The translations under genes were made by a program, and so were the position numbers. The notes beneath the pieces were generated by a model. It was not told the origin of the DNA, searched no databases, and saw only the letters and a program-made list of their open reading frames with translations. 64,000 bases of DNA from Hydrogenophaga sp. BPS33 (GTDB lineage Bacteria > Pseudomonadota > Gammaproteobacteria > Burkholderiales > Burkholderiaceae_C): assembly GCF_009859475.1 (NCBI RefSeq), contig NZ_CP044549.1, positions 6,067,501-6,131,500 of the forward strand, given 5' to 3'. Below are positions 38,283 to 47,300 of this stretch, in pieces (the stretch's first letter is position 1; each line of letters opens with the position of its first letter).

Positions 38283-38774
38283 TCACCCTTGAAGGGGACG
38301 ACCCGCCTTGGGGCCCGGCGTCTGGTCAAAGGCCTGGTCGGGCTCGAACTCGATCGCCACCAGATCCTCCAAGCGGTGAGCCAGCATGGCGCGTGCGTAG
38401 ACCGGGCCCAGACCGATCAGGGTCAACTCGCGTTCCATGCCCTGCAAATAGCGCTGCAGCACCGGCGCCTCGTCGGCGCGCGCCTCCCGCAACCGGGCGC
38501 GCTGCGTCTTGAATTGCACGGTTTTGTGGCTGCTGGGTTGGCTGAACACCACGGCCAGGCGCCCGCTGCGGGCCACGTCGCGCAACAGCTGCGCCGATTG
38601 GCTGCGGCTCAGATAGACCGTGATGCGGCGGCCTTGGTCCTCGACCCGACTGCCCACCGCGCGCATGACACTGGGCACGAGCTGGTCATCGCAACTGCTG
38701 ACGATGACGGACACGCCCTGGTCCATCAAGGCCAGAAACTCGGGAGACAGCGGCGGTGGAGCGGGTGTTTCCAT
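38283..38774 (-). CDS. Pyridoxamine 5'-phosphate oxidase-related FMN-binding protein
   Basis: A 163-residue soluble protein with the split-barrel pattern: FLALMDQGVSVIVSSCDDQLVPSVMRAVG at the N-terminus (in parts), a strand pair RRITVYLSRSQS, and SGRLAVVFSQPSSHKTVQFKT in the middle. Typical members bind FMN, F420 or haem. It begins the two-gene operon with the split-barrel/GAF protein, and the pair faces the hemerythrin gene. Substrate unknown. Its start ATG at 38774 is about 90 bases from the divergent TetR promoter. Confidence 0.75.
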   Translation of the reverse strand: METPAPPPLSPEFLALMDQGVSVIVSSCDDQLVPSVMRAVGSRVEDQGRRITVYLSRSQSAQLLRDVARSGRLAVVFSQPSSHKTVQFKTQRARLREARADEAPVLQRYLQGMERELTLIGLGPVYARAMLAHRLEDLVAIEFEPDQAFDQTPGPKAGRPLQG

Positions 38775-38862
38775 GGGAGGCGCGGCCGGTGAGGTGCGTG
38801 GGCCGCAGCGATCATAGCGACCAGCCCTCCCAACGCCAAGACGACACGGGGCACCTTTCGAT

Positions 38863-38890
38863 TTGCAATTTCGCACAATCGTGCCAAAAT
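38863..38890 (+). promoter_or_regulatory. TetR gene promoter with embedded palindromic operator
   Basis: TTGCAA and CAAAAT, 16 bases apart, form a plausible promoter. Between them lies GCACAATCGTGC (38873-38884), a GCAC-n4-GTGC palindrome. A string of about 18 bases around it (CAATTTCGCAC..T.GTGC) recurs at 39516 upstream of the hydrolase gene. Binding there would block RNA polymerase, so autorepression is likely. Confidence 0.65.
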
Positions 38891-38898
38891 CAAGCCCC

Positions 38899-39501
38899 AT
38901 GGACGCCCGGACCCAGAAAAGTGAAATGACGCGCGCCGCCATCGTGGGCGCGGCGCTGGACCTGGCCGCCTCCGACGGCCTGGAGGCCATCACCCTGCAG
39001 GCGGTGGCCGACCGCATCGGCGTCTCCAAGAGCGGGGTGTTCTCGCGCGTCGGCTCGCGCGAGGCCTTGCAGAAGGCCGTGATCGAGGAGTTCGGCCGGC
39101 GCTTCCTGGCCGACGTGTTCGTACCCGCCATGCAGGCGCCCAAGGGCCTGCCCCGGCTGAGCGAGATCGTGCGGCGCTGGCTGGTGCGCCTGCGCGACGT
39201 GGAAGCGCACACCGGCTGCCTCTACACGGCAGGCGCGTTCGAGCTGGACGACCGCGAAGGCGAATTGCGCGACCTGTTGCTGGGCGAGGTCACGCGCTGG
39301 CGCGCGGCGCTGCGGCGCACCGTGCAACAGGCCATCGAGGCGACCCATCTCCAGCCCGACACCGACCCGGACCAGTTGGTGGGGGAGATCTGCAGCCTGG
39401 CCATCGGCCTGGTGCACGACGTGCGCTTCCTGCGCGACCCCCGCGCCGCGGACCGCGCGCAGGCCACCTGGGACCGTCTGGTCGCCACCTACCAACGTTG
39501 A
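38899..39501 (+). CDS. TetR/AcrR family transcriptional regulator
   Basis: A 200-residue repressor. The N-terminal helix-turn-helix is clear (AAIVGAALDLAASDGLEAIT, then VADRIGVSKSGVFSRVGSREAL at residues 37-58), and the C-terminal ligand domain contains VRRWLVRL and the HTGCLYTAGAFELDDREG segment typical of a TetR subgroup with a Cys near the pocket. ATG at 38899 lies only about nine bases after the -10 box, so the leader is very short. The matching operators suggest it represses itself and the alpha/beta hydrolase downstream. Confidence 0.9.
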   Translation: MDARTQKSEMTRAAIVGAALDLAASDGLEAITLQAVADRIGVSKSGVFSRVGSREALQKAVIEEFGRRFLADVFVPAMQAPKGLPRLSEIVRRWLVRLRDVEAHTGCLYTAGAFELDDREGELRDLLLGEVTRWRAALRRTVQQAIEATHLQPDTDPDQLVGEICSLAIGLVHDVRFLRDPRAADRAQATWDRLVATYQR

Positions 39502-39515
39502 GTCTTTTTTTATCT

Positions 39516-39540
39516 CAATTTCGCACGATTGTGCTATTTA
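39516..39540 (+). promoter_or_regulatory. Second TetR-type operator, before the hydrolase gene
   Basis: CAATTTCGCACGATTGTGC contains the palindrome GCACGATTGTGC (39523-39534), matching the operator before the TetR gene at all but two positions of the core. It touches a possible -10 box, TATTTA at 39535, 22 bases before the hydrolase start. Confidence 0.65.
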
Positions 39541-39561
39541 AACACCCCCCTGGGCTACGCC

Positions 39562-40449
39562 ATGAACACCCGCTCTCTGCAAACCGCTTCCGCCTATTAC
39601 CAATCCGTGCCGGGCACCCGCTGGCTGCGCTGGGCCCTCGGCCTGTCCGAACGCGTGTGGCCCGCGCTTGCGGTGCGTGGCGCGCTGCGCCTGTTTGGCA
39701 CGCCGCTGCCGCCGAAGTGGCTGCACCGTTCGCAGCCCGCGTTGTCCACGTGGCACACCGAAGCCTGGTCTTTTGAAGACGCCAGCCTCACGCTCTACCA
39801 ACCGCCGCCCGGCCCGCACCAGCCCCTGGTGGTTTTGCTGCACGGTTGGGGCGGCCATGCGTCGCAGATGCTGCCGCTGGCCGAGGCGCTCATGCGGCAA
39901 GGCCTGCGACCGCTGCTGGTGGACCTACCCGCGCACGGCCGCAGCGAGGGCAGCACCAGCAACCTGCCCCAGTTCGCGCGCGCCATCGAATACCTCATCG
40001 CACGCCTGCGCCAGCAGGACCACACGGTGCGCGGCGTGGTCGCGCACTCCTTGACCGCCAACGGCCTGGCATACGCGGCCGCGCGCGGCCTGCCAGTGGA
40101 ACGCCTCGTGCTGCTGGCGCCACCGGCCTCGCCGCACGAATACACGCAGCTGTTCGCCAAGGTGTTCGGGCTGAGCGAAGGCACACGCGCGCGGTTGCAG
40201 CAGCGGGTGGAGGCGCGCGAAGGCATCCTGATGCGCCAGTTCGAACCGGCGGCGGTCGGGCCGCGCGTGGCGCTGCCCACGCTGATCGTTCACGACCGCG
40301 AGGACCGCATCAACCGCTTCGCAGATGCGTTGGCCTACCGCGACGCCATCACCAGCGCACGCCTGATCGAGACCAGCGGCCTCGGGCACACCCGCTTGCT
40401 GCGCGACGAAGCGGTCGCCGCGGCCGTGGCCGCGCACATCAGTGGCTGA
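39562..40449 (+). CDS. Alpha/beta hydrolase
   Basis: A 295-residue hydrolase with the canonical fold. Oxyanion motif LLHGWGGHASQM (about residues 93-104), nucleophile elbow VVAHSLTANG (about 167-176), catalytic Asp in IVHDREDRINRF, catalytic His in GLGHTRLLRDE near the C-terminus. The elbow reads A-H-S-L-T where G-H-S-x-G is usual, so the glycines are changed but the Ser is kept. No signal peptide. Probably the direct target of the TetR repressor. Natural substrate unknown; a xenobiotic or acyl ester is a guess from the TetR context. Confidence 0.88.
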   Translation: MNTRSLQTASAYYQSVPGTRWLRWALGLSERVWPALAVRGALRLFGTPLPPKWLHRSQPALSTWHTEAWSFEDASLTLYQPPPGPHQPLVVLLHGWGGHASQMLPLAEALMRQGLRPLLVDLPAHGRSEGSTSNLPQFARAIEYLIARLRQQDHTVRGVVAHSLTANGLAYAAARGLPVERLVLLAPPASPHEYTQLFAKVFGLSEGTRARLQQRVEAREGILMRQFEPAAVGPRVALPTLIVHDREDRINRFADALAYRDAITSARLIETSGLGHTRLLRDEAVAAAVAAHISG

Positions 40450-40646
40450 GCATCGACATCACCGCCTCCCGCATCCACCGATGCGAAAAGGCGCCAGCGA
40501 GAGCGCCGAGACGAACATCGGAAATCTGCGCTTGGGCAAACCGGCCCCACGGCGCGCGCGACAGCGTTCGCCGCAGACCCCTCCTAGAATGGGTCCAGCC
40601 TGCGCGGGACGCCGTCCCCACCTCCCGCGCAGGGCCAGGAGACCCC

Positions 40647-41705
40647 ATGCACGATCTCGGACGACTCGAAGACCTGCCCGCCAACTACGTCGCCGAGTTG
40701 CGCGCGCTCAACTTGGTGCCGCTGTGGCCCAGTCTGCGCGGGGTGCTGCCACCCACGGTTCCCACGCGCCAGACGCGTGCCACGCACTGGGCCTACCGGT
40801 CCATCAAGCCGCTGCTGCTGAAAGCCGGCGAACTCACGCCGATCGAGAAGGCCGAGCGCCGCGTGCTGGTGCTGGCCAATCCGGGCCACACGCTGGAGAA
40901 GATGCAGGCCAGCGCCGCCATGTACCTGGGCATGCAGCTGCTGCTGCCGGGCGAGTGGGCGCCGAGCCACCGCCACACGCCCAACGCGGTGCGCATGGTG
41001 GTGGAAGGCGAGGGCGCGTGGACCACCGTGGACGGTGAGCGCTGCCCGATGGCGCGCGGCGACCTGATCCTCACCCCTACCGGCCTGTGGCACGAACACG
41101 GCCACGACGGCAAAGAACCGGTGGTCTGGCTCGACGTGCTCGACCTGCCGCTGGCCTACTACCTGGAGGTGAGCTACCACCTCAACGGCACGCGGCAGGA
41201 CGTGAAGCCCGGCCAGGGTGATCGCGCCTACGCGCGCGGCGGCATCGTGCCCACGCCGGTGTTCGGCCGCAGCGGCCGGCGCTACCCCATGCTGCGCTAC
41301 CCCTGGGCCGATGCCAAGGCCGCGCTGGAATCCCTGGCAAGCGACCGTCCCGACATCGACGCCGTGCAAGTGACCTACGTGAATCCCGAGACCGGCGACG
41401 ACGTGGAGAACGTGCTGGGTTTTCATGCGCTGATGCTGCGCCCTGGCCAGGCCTTGCAACTGCCCGCGCGTTCGCCGGCCGTGGTCTACCACGCGATCGA
41501 AGGCGCGGCGCGCGTGGCCACCGACGCGCAAGGCTTCGACCTGGTGGAGGCCGACACCTGCTGCATCCCCGGCTACACCGCCACCACGCTCACCAACGCC
41601 TCGGCCAGTGTGCCCACCTTCCTGTTCGTGGCCGACGAGTCACCGCTGCACCGCAAGCTCGGCGTGTACGAGGTGCGCGCCGACGGCCAGCCTTCGATGC
41701 CCTGA
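40647..41705 (+). CDS. Gentisate 1,2-dioxygenase
   Basis: A 352-residue bicupin Fe(II) ring-cleaving enzyme that opens gentisate to maleylpyruvate. The N-terminal cupin carries the iron-ligand pattern SHRHTPNAVRMVVEGEG (His-x-His) with a third His in LWHEHGHDG. The family-specific N-terminus LPANYVAELRALNLVPLWPSLRGVLP is present in two parts. Start at 40647 has AGGAG seven bases upstream. No maleylpyruvate isomerase or fumarylpyruvate hydrolase is adjacent, which is unusual for this pathway. The next gene begins with the first base after its stop. Confidence 0.92.
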   Translation: MHDLGRLEDLPANYVAELRALNLVPLWPSLRGVLPPTVPTRQTRATHWAYRSIKPLLLKAGELTPIEKAERRVLVLANPGHTLEKMQASAAMYLGMQLLLPGEWAPSHRHTPNAVRMVVEGEGAWTTVDGERCPMARGDLILTPTGLWHEHGHDGKEPVVWLDVLDLPLAYYLEVSYHLNGTRQDVKPGQGDRAYARGGIVPTPVFGRSGRRYPMLRYPWADAKAALESLASDRPDIDAVQVTYVNPETGDDVENVLGFHALMLRPGQALQLPARSPAVVYHAIEGAARVATDAQGFDLVEADTCCIPGYTATTLTNASASVPTFLFVADESPLHRKLGVYEVRADGQPSMP

Positions 41706-42104
41706 ATGGCTTCTTCCACGCCCGCGTCGTCCCGCGCCGTGCGCTGGCTGCTCTGGCTGGCCGGCACGGTCTCGCTGGCCCTGGGGCTGCTCGGCGTGGT
41801 GCTGCCCGGCCTGCCCACCACGCCCTTCGTGCTGCTCGCCGCCGCCTGCTACGCCAAGGCCTCGCCGCGTCTGCACGGCTGGCTTTTGCAACACCGCTAC
41901 CTCGGCCCCATGGTGCGCGATTGGGAAACGCACCGCAGCCTCACGCGACGGACCAAGACCATCGCCATCGCCTCCATGGTGGTGATGGTGGGCCTGTCGG
42001 CCTGGGGCTTTCGCGAGCGACCCTGGCTGCTCGGTGGGCTGCTGGTGGCGGGCCTGATCGGCGCGGTCGTGGTGACGCGCATTCCCACGCGCGCGCCGCG
42101 CTGA
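41706..42104 (+). CDS. YbaN family (DUF454) inner-membrane protein
   Basis: A 132-residue membrane protein with about three to four hydrophobic segments. The DUF454 signature LGLLGVVLPGLPTTPFVLLAAACYAKASPRLHGWLL (residues 23-58, given by its keys LPGLPTTPF and CYAKASPR) is strong. The family's function is unknown. The ATG follows directly on the stop of the gentisate dioxygenase gene, so it is co-transcribed with it, though no functional link is known. Converges on pgk. Confidence 0.9.
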   Translation: MASSTPASSRAVRWLLWLAGTVSLALGLLGVVLPGLPTTPFVLLAAACYAKASPRLHGWLLQHRYLGPMVRDWETHRSLTRRTKTIAIASMVVMVGLSAWGFRERPWLLGGLLVAGLIGAVVVTRIPTRAPR

Positions 42105-42112
42105 TCGAATTC

Positions 42113-43309
42113 TCAACCGTTGGCGCGGCGCGCCAGCACTTCGAAAGCCGGCAGCGTCTTGCCCTCCAGCACTTCGAGGAACGCGCCACCGCCGGTGGAG
42201 ATATAGCCCACGTCCTTCTCGATGCCGTACTTGGCGATGGCCGCCAGCGTGTCGCCACCACCGGCGATGCTGAAGGCGCTGCTCTTCGCGATGGCTTGCG
42301 CGATCGCCTTGGTGCCGCCTTCGAACGCCGCGAACTCAAACACGCCCACTGGGCCGTTCCACACGATCGTGCCGGCCTGCATGAGCTGCGCGGCGAGCCT
42401 GGCCGCGGTCTCGGGGCCGATGTCCAGGATCAGGTCGTCCTCGGCCACGTCGGTGGCCTTCTTCACCGTGGCCGGCGCGTCGGCGGCAAAGGTCTTGGCG
42501 GTCACCACGTCGGTGGGGATCGGCACTTCCGCGCCGCGCGCCTTCATCGCGTCGATCACGGCCTTGGCTTCTCCCAGCAGATCGGGCTCGGCGAGGCTTT
42601 TGCCGATCTTCAGGCCGGCGGCCAGCATGAAGGTGTTGGCGATGCCGCCGCCAACGATCAGGTTGTCCACGTTGTTCGCCAGGCTCTTGAGGATGGTGAG
42701 CTTGGTGCTGACCTTGCTGCCCGCGACGATGGCTACCAGGGGGCGCCCGGGCGCTTCCAGGGCCTTGGCGATGGCATCCATCTCGGCGGCCAGCAGCGGG
42801 CCGGCGCTGGCGATGGGTGCGGTCTCGGCGATGCCGTAGGTCGTGCCTTCGGCGCGGTGCGCGGTGCCGAAGGCATCGTGCACGAAGATGTCGCACAGCG
42901 CGCCCAGCTTCTTCGCCAGTTCGGGGCTGTTCTTCTTCTCGCCCACGTTGAGGCGGCAGTTCTCCAGCAGCACGACCTCGCCGGGGGCAACCGAGAAGTC
43001 GCCGTCGACCCAGTGGGCCACCAGGCGCACCGGGCGGTCCATCAACTCGCCCAGGCGCGCGGCCACGGGGGCCAGGGAATCTTCAGGCTTGAAGGCGCCT
43101 TCGGTAGGACGCCCCAGGTGGCTGGTGACCATCACCGCAGCGCCGGCGTCCAGCGCCATCTGGATCGCAGGAATGCTGGCGCGGATGCGCGTGTCTTCGG
43201 TGATGCGGCCGGCGTCGTCCTGCGGCACGTTGAGGTCGGCGCGGATGAACACGCGCTGGCCCTTGGCTTGGCCACTGGAACAAAGGTCGGAGAAACGGAT
43301 GAAGGACAT
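42113..43309 (-). CDS. pgk: Phosphoglycerate kinase
   Basis: A 398-residue glycolytic enzyme, converting 1,3-bisphosphoglycerate and ADP to 3-phosphoglycerate and ATP. Substrate-binding [35 protein letters not shown], and nucleotide-binding [10 protein letters not shown] and [14 protein letters not shown], are all conserved; Arg-36-type and Lys-type contacts are in place. The start [13 protein letters not shown] fits homologues. No fba or gap neighbour here; the gene precedes nothing obvious in its operon and follows the eptA region on the same strand. Confidence 0.97.
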   Translation of the reverse strand: MSFIRFSDLCSSGQAKGQRVFIRADLNVPQDDAGRITEDTRIRASIPAIQMALDAGAAVMVTSHLGRPTEGAFKPEDSLAPVAARLGELMDRPVRLVAHWVDGDFSVAPGEVVLLENCRLNVGEKKNSPELAKKLGALCDIFVHDAFGTAHRAEGTTYGIAETAPIASAGPLLAAEMDAIAKALEAPGRPLVAIVAGSKVSTKLTILKSLANNVDNLIVGGGIANTFMLAAGLKIGKSLAEPDLLGEAKAVIDAMKARGAEVPIPTDVVTAKTFAADAPATVKKATDVAEDDLILDIGPETAARLAAQLMQAGTIVWNGPVGVFEFAAFEGGTKAIAQAIAKSSAFSIAGGGDTLAAIAKYGIEKDVGYISTGGGAFLEVLEGKTLPAFEVLARRANG

Positions 43310-43358
43310 GGTGGGCGTTCGGTCGGCAAAAGGAAGCCCGCATTGTAGGAAACGCCGC

Positions 43359-45113
43359 TCAGCCCGTTGCCGTGGGCGTGGCCTGCGCCCCCGCCTGCGA
43401 TACGCCGCCGCACGGTGCCAACGCATCCAGCGCGAGCTGGTGGGCGCGGGTCTGCACGTCCATCAGGCCCAGCACCGAATGGAAGATGTGGTCGTGCGAG
43501 ATCGGCTGCTCAGCCCGTTCGCGCAGGCACCCGGGCAACAGGCCCGTGCGCCGCTGCAGACCGCGCGAGAACCACGCCACCATCGGCACATGGGTCTGCT
43601 GCTCGGGCGCGAGGGCATAGGGCACACCATGCAAGTACAGGCCGTTCTCGCCCAGCGATTCGCCGTGGTCGGACACGTAGAGCAGGCCGGTGTCCTCGCT
43701 GCCGCTGTCCGCGCGGGCCTTGAGCCATTGCAAGGTCTGGTCGAGGAAGTGGTCGGTGTAGGCGATCGAGTTGTCGTACGCGTTGACCAGTTGCTCGTGC
43801 GGGCAATCGGAGAGCGTGACGCTGGTGCATTCGGGCAGAAACGGTTTGCGCTCGGGAGGTGCGCGGTGCGCATAGGCCGGGCCATGGCTGCCCATCAGGT
43901 GCAGCACCACCACCACGCCGCGCGCGCGGCGCTGCGGGTCCAAAGCGGCAATGCGTTGGTCCAGGCCGTCGAGCAGGGCACCGTCCTGGCACCCGCTGCC
44001 CTTGCACAGGCCGGGCACCGGGTGGTCGTTCGCGAAGGCATGCGGCACGCGGTCGCACACGCCTTTGCAGCCGGACTGGTTGTCCATCCACAGCACGGCC
44101 AGGCCGGCACGCTGCAGCACGTCGAGCAGGTTCTCGTGTTCGGCGGGTTGGTTGCCGCCTTGCACACGCGTGAGCGGCGAAAAGATGCAAGGCAGCGACG
44201 CCTGTGTGTTGGTGCCGCACGAACTCACGGCACCAAAGTTCACCAGGTCACCCTGTGCCTGCCAGCGCGCCAGCGCCGGCGTGGTGTTGCGCGCGTAGCC
44301 GTTGAGGCCGAAGTTCTGCGCGCGCGCGGTTTCGCCGATCACGAGCACGAACAGCGGTGGCCGCGCTTGCTGGGCATAACTCGCGCCGAGATGGGCATCT
44401 TCGCCCACCGGCAGCAGCGGGCGCACCTGGCGCGGCAACTGCTCCACCGCGAGCCGCGCGCCGGCGTAGACGGTGTTGAGCGGGTTGGCCATGTAGCGCA
44501 GGTCCTTGTGGTTGCGCATGAGCGAGGCCAGACCCTGGTAGCTCAGCAGTGCCGCGAGCACCAGCAGCGCAAACGCCATCAACGCGCCGACCAGGTTGCG
44601 CCCCAGCTGGGACCCGGCACGGCGCAGCGCCACGGGCTTGCGCCACAGCGTCCACAGTGGTGCACCGGCCACCAGCAGCACCGTGCCCGGCAAGGACCAG
44701 GACAGCAGGTCGCGCACCTCGCGCGCATCGGTGTGCAGCACGTTGGCCAGCATGGTCGGATCGATCACCACGCCGTACTGCCACATGAAGTGCGTGTTGA
44801 ACGCGGCCACCAGCAGCAGCGCGCTGGCCACCGGCCGGAATACGCGCGGCCAGGACAGCAGCGCGAGCAGCACGGCGGTGGCGCCGGTGAGCAAGGCGCC
44901 CAGCCCCAGGATCAGCGCCAGCCGATGCGTGGGCGAACCGCCGAGTGTGTCGATGCGCTGCCACATCGGCAGGTTGCCCACGGTGGCCAGCCACAGCGCA
45001 AGGCCCCACACCGCCGTACCCGAGCCCGCGCGCGTCGCCGCGGTGGCGGGTGCGGATACGCGTGAAGACGGGAAATGAAAACGTGAAAACGCAGAAGGCA
45101 AAGAAAACGGCAT
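43359..45113 (-). CDS. eptA: Phosphoethanolamine-lipid A transferase (EptA family)
   Basis: A 584-residue inner-membrane enzyme that transfers phosphoethanolamine to lipid A, lowering negative charge and giving polymyxin tolerance in the family. Five membrane helices occupy about residues 28-200 (including [18 protein letters not shown]), then a periplasmic sulfatase-like domain with [19 protein letters not shown], nucleophile Thr in [13 protein letters not shown] (about residue 300), and metal ligands in [18 protein letters not shown]. Start uncertain between 45113 and 45122; both precede the same signal anchor. A PmrA/QseB-like site and the two-component genes lie immediately upstream, so the classical PmrAB-eptA logic applies. 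Confidence 0.95.
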   Translation of the reverse strand: MPFSLPSAFSRFHFPSSRVSAPATAATRAGSGTAVWGLALWLATVGNLPMWQRIDTLGGSPTHRLALILGLGALLTGATAVLLALLSWPRVFRPVASALLLVAAFNTHFMWQYGVVIDPTMLANVLHTDAREVRDLLSWSLPGTVLLVAGAPLWTLWRKPVALRRAGSQLGRNLVGALMAFALLVLAALLSYQGLASLMRNHKDLRYMANPLNTVYAGARLAVEQLPRQVRPLLPVGEDAHLGASYAQQARPPLFVLVIGETARAQNFGLNGYARNTTPALARWQAQGDLVNFGAVSSCGTNTQASLPCIFSPLTRVQGGNQPAEHENLLDVLQRAGLAVLWMDNQSGCKGVCDRVPHAFANDHPVPGLCKGSGCQDGALLDGLDQRIAALDPQRRARGVVVVLHLMGSHGPAYAHRAPPERKPFLPECTSVTLSDCPHEQLVNAYDNSIAYTDHFLDQTLQWLKARADSGSEDTGLLYVSDHGESLGENGLYLHGVPYALAPEQQTHVPMVAWFSRGLQRRTGLLPGCLRERAEQPISHDHIFHSVLGLMDVQTRAHQLALDALAPCGGVSQAGAQATPTATG

Positions 45114-45167
45114 AGCCGGCATCCGAATGCCAGCACATGCCGGCCGCCGCACTGTGCGCAACCGACG

Positions 45168-45182
45168 TTAAACGAACCTTAT
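45168..45182 (-). promoter_or_regulatory. PmrA/QseB-like site upstream of eptA
   Basis: On the plus strand GTTAAAC then CTTATG: TTAA at 45168 and TTAT at 45179, 11 bases apart, the half-site spacing of OmpR-family PmrA/QseB sites. The second half-site is imperfect, and the site overlaps the 3' end of the kinase gene, about 55 bases before the eptA start. Confidence 0.5.
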
Positions 45183-46540
45183 GCGTCCGCTGCCGTGGGC
45201 CAGCGCAGCGTGAAGCGCGTCGTCATCGGTGCTTCGCCCCGGTCGCGCACCAGTTGCGCGCCCACCTGCTCGGCGATGCGCTCGACCAGGCGCAGGCCCA
45301 GCCCCAGGCCACCGTGTTCGGCGGCTGGGCTGGCGGCGTGCGCGCGCTGGCCGTCGTCGCTCACCGACACGCCGTGCGCCTGCGGCGTGCGCCACACGGC
45401 CACCTCCACCTGCGTGCCACCGGGCGTGTGGCGCAAGGCGTTCTCGATCAGGTTGCGCAGCGCGAGTTCGACCAGCATCGGTTGCCCCCGCACCAGCACC
45501 GGTTCGCCGTCGGGCTGCTGCAGCGCGAGTTCATGGCCGCTGTCGTAGGCCGCCGGCGCGTGCGCGGCAACCAGGCGTGCCGCCAGTTCACCGAGCGCCA
45601 CCCGCCCTTGCACCAGCGCACCCTCGCCGCTGACCGCGCTGCGGTTCGCGCGCGCGAGCTCGAGCAACTGGTTGAGGATGCGGCCCGCGCGCAGCGATTC
45701 CTGCTCAAGTTGCGCCAGGCGTTCGCGCGAGGGGTCGTGCTGCGCGGCGCTGGCTTGCAGTGCCAATGCAGCCAACGGCGTGCGCAATTCGTGCGCCACG
45801 TCGGAAGCGAATTCCCGCTCGCGCTGTGCACGCGTCTGCAGCGTGTCGACCAAGCCGTTGATGGCGGCCACGGTGCTGGCGAACTCGCGGTGGCGGTGCT
45901 GCGTGTCCAGGCGCTGTCCGGCGAAACCGTCGAGCGCGGCCACCTCGCGGGAAAGGGCATCCAGGGGCCGCAGGCCCCGGCGGACCGCCCACCACAGGAG
46001 CAGCGCGACCAGAGGCAGCACCAGCAGGGCCGGCAGCGCGACATGCGCCGCGATGTCCTTGCTCAGTCCGTAGCGCTGCTGCAAGTCCATGAACACGATC
46101 ACGCGCCGCACGTGGCCGTCTTGCGTGATCTGGGCGGAGTAGGTACGCCATTGGGGCACGAGCCCGGCGGCCTTCACCGTCGCGGTCGAGAAGCCCTGCA
46201 GCGGCACGGCCGCCGGATCCAGGCCACGGGCCATGTCGTGGGTATCGGCGACGAGACGGCCATCGTCCCACGCCATCACGGCCACGTCCTGCAGGAACTC
46301 ATGGCGCAGGTCGGGCGCGTCCGCGGTGCTCGGGGGGCCCACGTGGTACGGTGCGGCGGTCAACCAGAGTTTGGCCACGGCCGTCATCTGGCCGTCGGAG
46401 AACTGGCGCGCCTCGCGGTACACGGTGGGCCAGGTGAAGGCGATCAACGCCACCCACACGACCCCCAGGACCCCGAGCGTCCAGCCCAGCAGGTAGCGCC
46501 GCAGCGTGCGCACGGGGGTGGGCGCGGAGATGCCGTTCAT
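45179..46540 (-). CDS. Sensor histidine kinase, PmrB/QseC-like
   Basis: A 453-residue two-component sensor. One N-terminal helix (about residues 15-36), a periplasmic sensor region (about 37-165), a second helix (167-187), HAMP-like linker, then H-box FASDVAHELRTPLAAL with His250 and HATPase boxes NLIENALRHTPGG and GGLGLGL. The G1 box reads SVSDDGQRAH and is less canonical. The periplasmic part lacks an obvious acidic metal-binding motif, so the signal is unclear. Coupled to the upstream regulator gene by a four-base ATGA overlap. Confidence 0.93.
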   Translation of the reverse strand: MNGISAPTPVRTLRRYLLGWTLGVLGVVWVALIAFTWPTVYREARQFSDGQMTAVAKLWLTAAPYHVGPPSTADAPDLRHEFLQDVAVMAWDDGRLVADTHDMARGLDPAAVPLQGFSTATVKAAGLVPQWRTYSAQITQDGHVRRVIVFMDLQQRYGLSKDIAAHVALPALLVLPLVALLLWWAVRRGLRPLDALSREVAALDGFAGQRLDTQHRHREFASTVAAINGLVDTLQTRAQREREFASDVAHELRTPLAALALQASAAQHDPSRERLAQLEQESLRAGRILNQLLELARANRSAVSGEGALVQGRVALGELAARLVAAHAPAAYDSGHELALQQPDGEPVLVRGQPMLVELALRNLIENALRHTPGGTQVEVAVWRTPQAHGVSVSDDGQRAHAASPAAEHGGLGLGLRLVERIAEQVGAQLVRDRGEAPMTTRFTLRWPTAADA

Positions 46541-47241
46541 CGCACCGGCGCTTCTTGCGGCACGAAGTAGCCCACGCCACGCACGGTCTTGATCAGGGAC
46601 TCGCCCAGCTTGCGGCGCAGGTGGTGGATGTGGACTTCGATCGCATTGCTTTCCAGGCCTTCGCCGAACCCGTACAGCGCCGACTCCAGCCGGGCCTTGG
46701 ACAGCACCTGGGGCCGCGCCTGCAACAGCGCCAGCAACAGGGCGAACTCCTTGCCGCCGAGCACCACGGTTTCGCCGGCACGGCGCACGGTGTGGGAGGC
46801 CGGGTCGATCACCAGATCGCCATGCTCGATCACCGGGTTGCTGCGCCCCCCGGCGCGGCGCAGCATGGCGCGCAGGCGGGCCAGCAGTTCGTTGGCGTCG
46901 AAGGGTTTGACGATGTAGTCGTCCGCGCCACTGTCCAGCCCGCTGATGCGGTCGCTCACGCCGTCGCGCGCGGTCATGATCAGCACCGGCATGTCGGCGC
47001 GGGGCAGACGCTCACGCCCTGCCACGGGTGCGGGCCGGCGGCGCAGGCGGGCCAGCAGGTCCAGGCCTTCGCCATCGGGCAGGCCGAGGTCGAGCAGCAT
47101 CACGTCGAAAGGCTCCACGGACAGGGCGAGCCAGGCGCTGTCCAGCGTGGCACAGGTGTCCACCGCGTAGCCCGCCTGCCGCAGCGAGGCCTGCAGGCCG
47201 CTGGCAATGCCGGGGTCGTCTTCCACCACGAGAGCGCGCAT
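46537..47241 (-). CDS. OmpR-family response regulator, PmrA/QseB-like
   Basis: A 234-residue DNA-binding regulator. Receiver domain: acidic pair in VVEDDPG, phosphoacceptor Asp51 in MLLDLGLPDGEGL, and Lys in DYIVKPFDANE. The C-terminal winged helix (about residues 135-230) carries the recognition helix in LESNAIEVHIHHLRRKLG, the QseB/PmrA type. An extra Arg-rich stretch (RLRRRPAPVAGRERLPRAD, residues 67-85) lengthens the receiver before its fourth strand. The start at 47241 suits the family. It probably regulates itself: a possible -10 (GATAAT, 47290-47285) sits beside a three-unit TTAA array. Confidence 0.93.
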   Translation of the reverse strand: MRALVVEDDPGIASGLQASLRQAGYAVDTCATLDSAWLALSVEPFDVMLLDLGLPDGEGLDLLARLRRRPAPVAGRERLPRADMPVLIMTARDGVSDRISGLDSGADDYIVKPFDANELLARLRAMLRRAGGRSNPVIEHGDLVIDPASHTVRRAGETVVLGGKEFALLLALLQARPQVLSKARLESALYGFGEGLESNAIEVHIHHLRRKLGESLIKTVRGVGYFVPQEAPVR

Positions 47242-47300
47242 GCTGAAACGGTGTTGGGTTGGGGCTGGTCTGCCGAGACGGCCCATTATCGAACCGCGCC

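Noticed and set aside
39846..40646. Upstream extension of the gentisate dioxygenase by about 270 residues
   Set aside because: The extension overlaps the hydrolase gene in another frame and is Arg-rich without motifs; the dioxygenase N-terminus and its AGGAG box fix the start at 40647.
43310..43358. Promoter signals between eptA and pgk
   Set aside because: The 49-base gap shows no clear -10/-35 pair; pgk could be read from the eptA side or from an unrecognised promoter.
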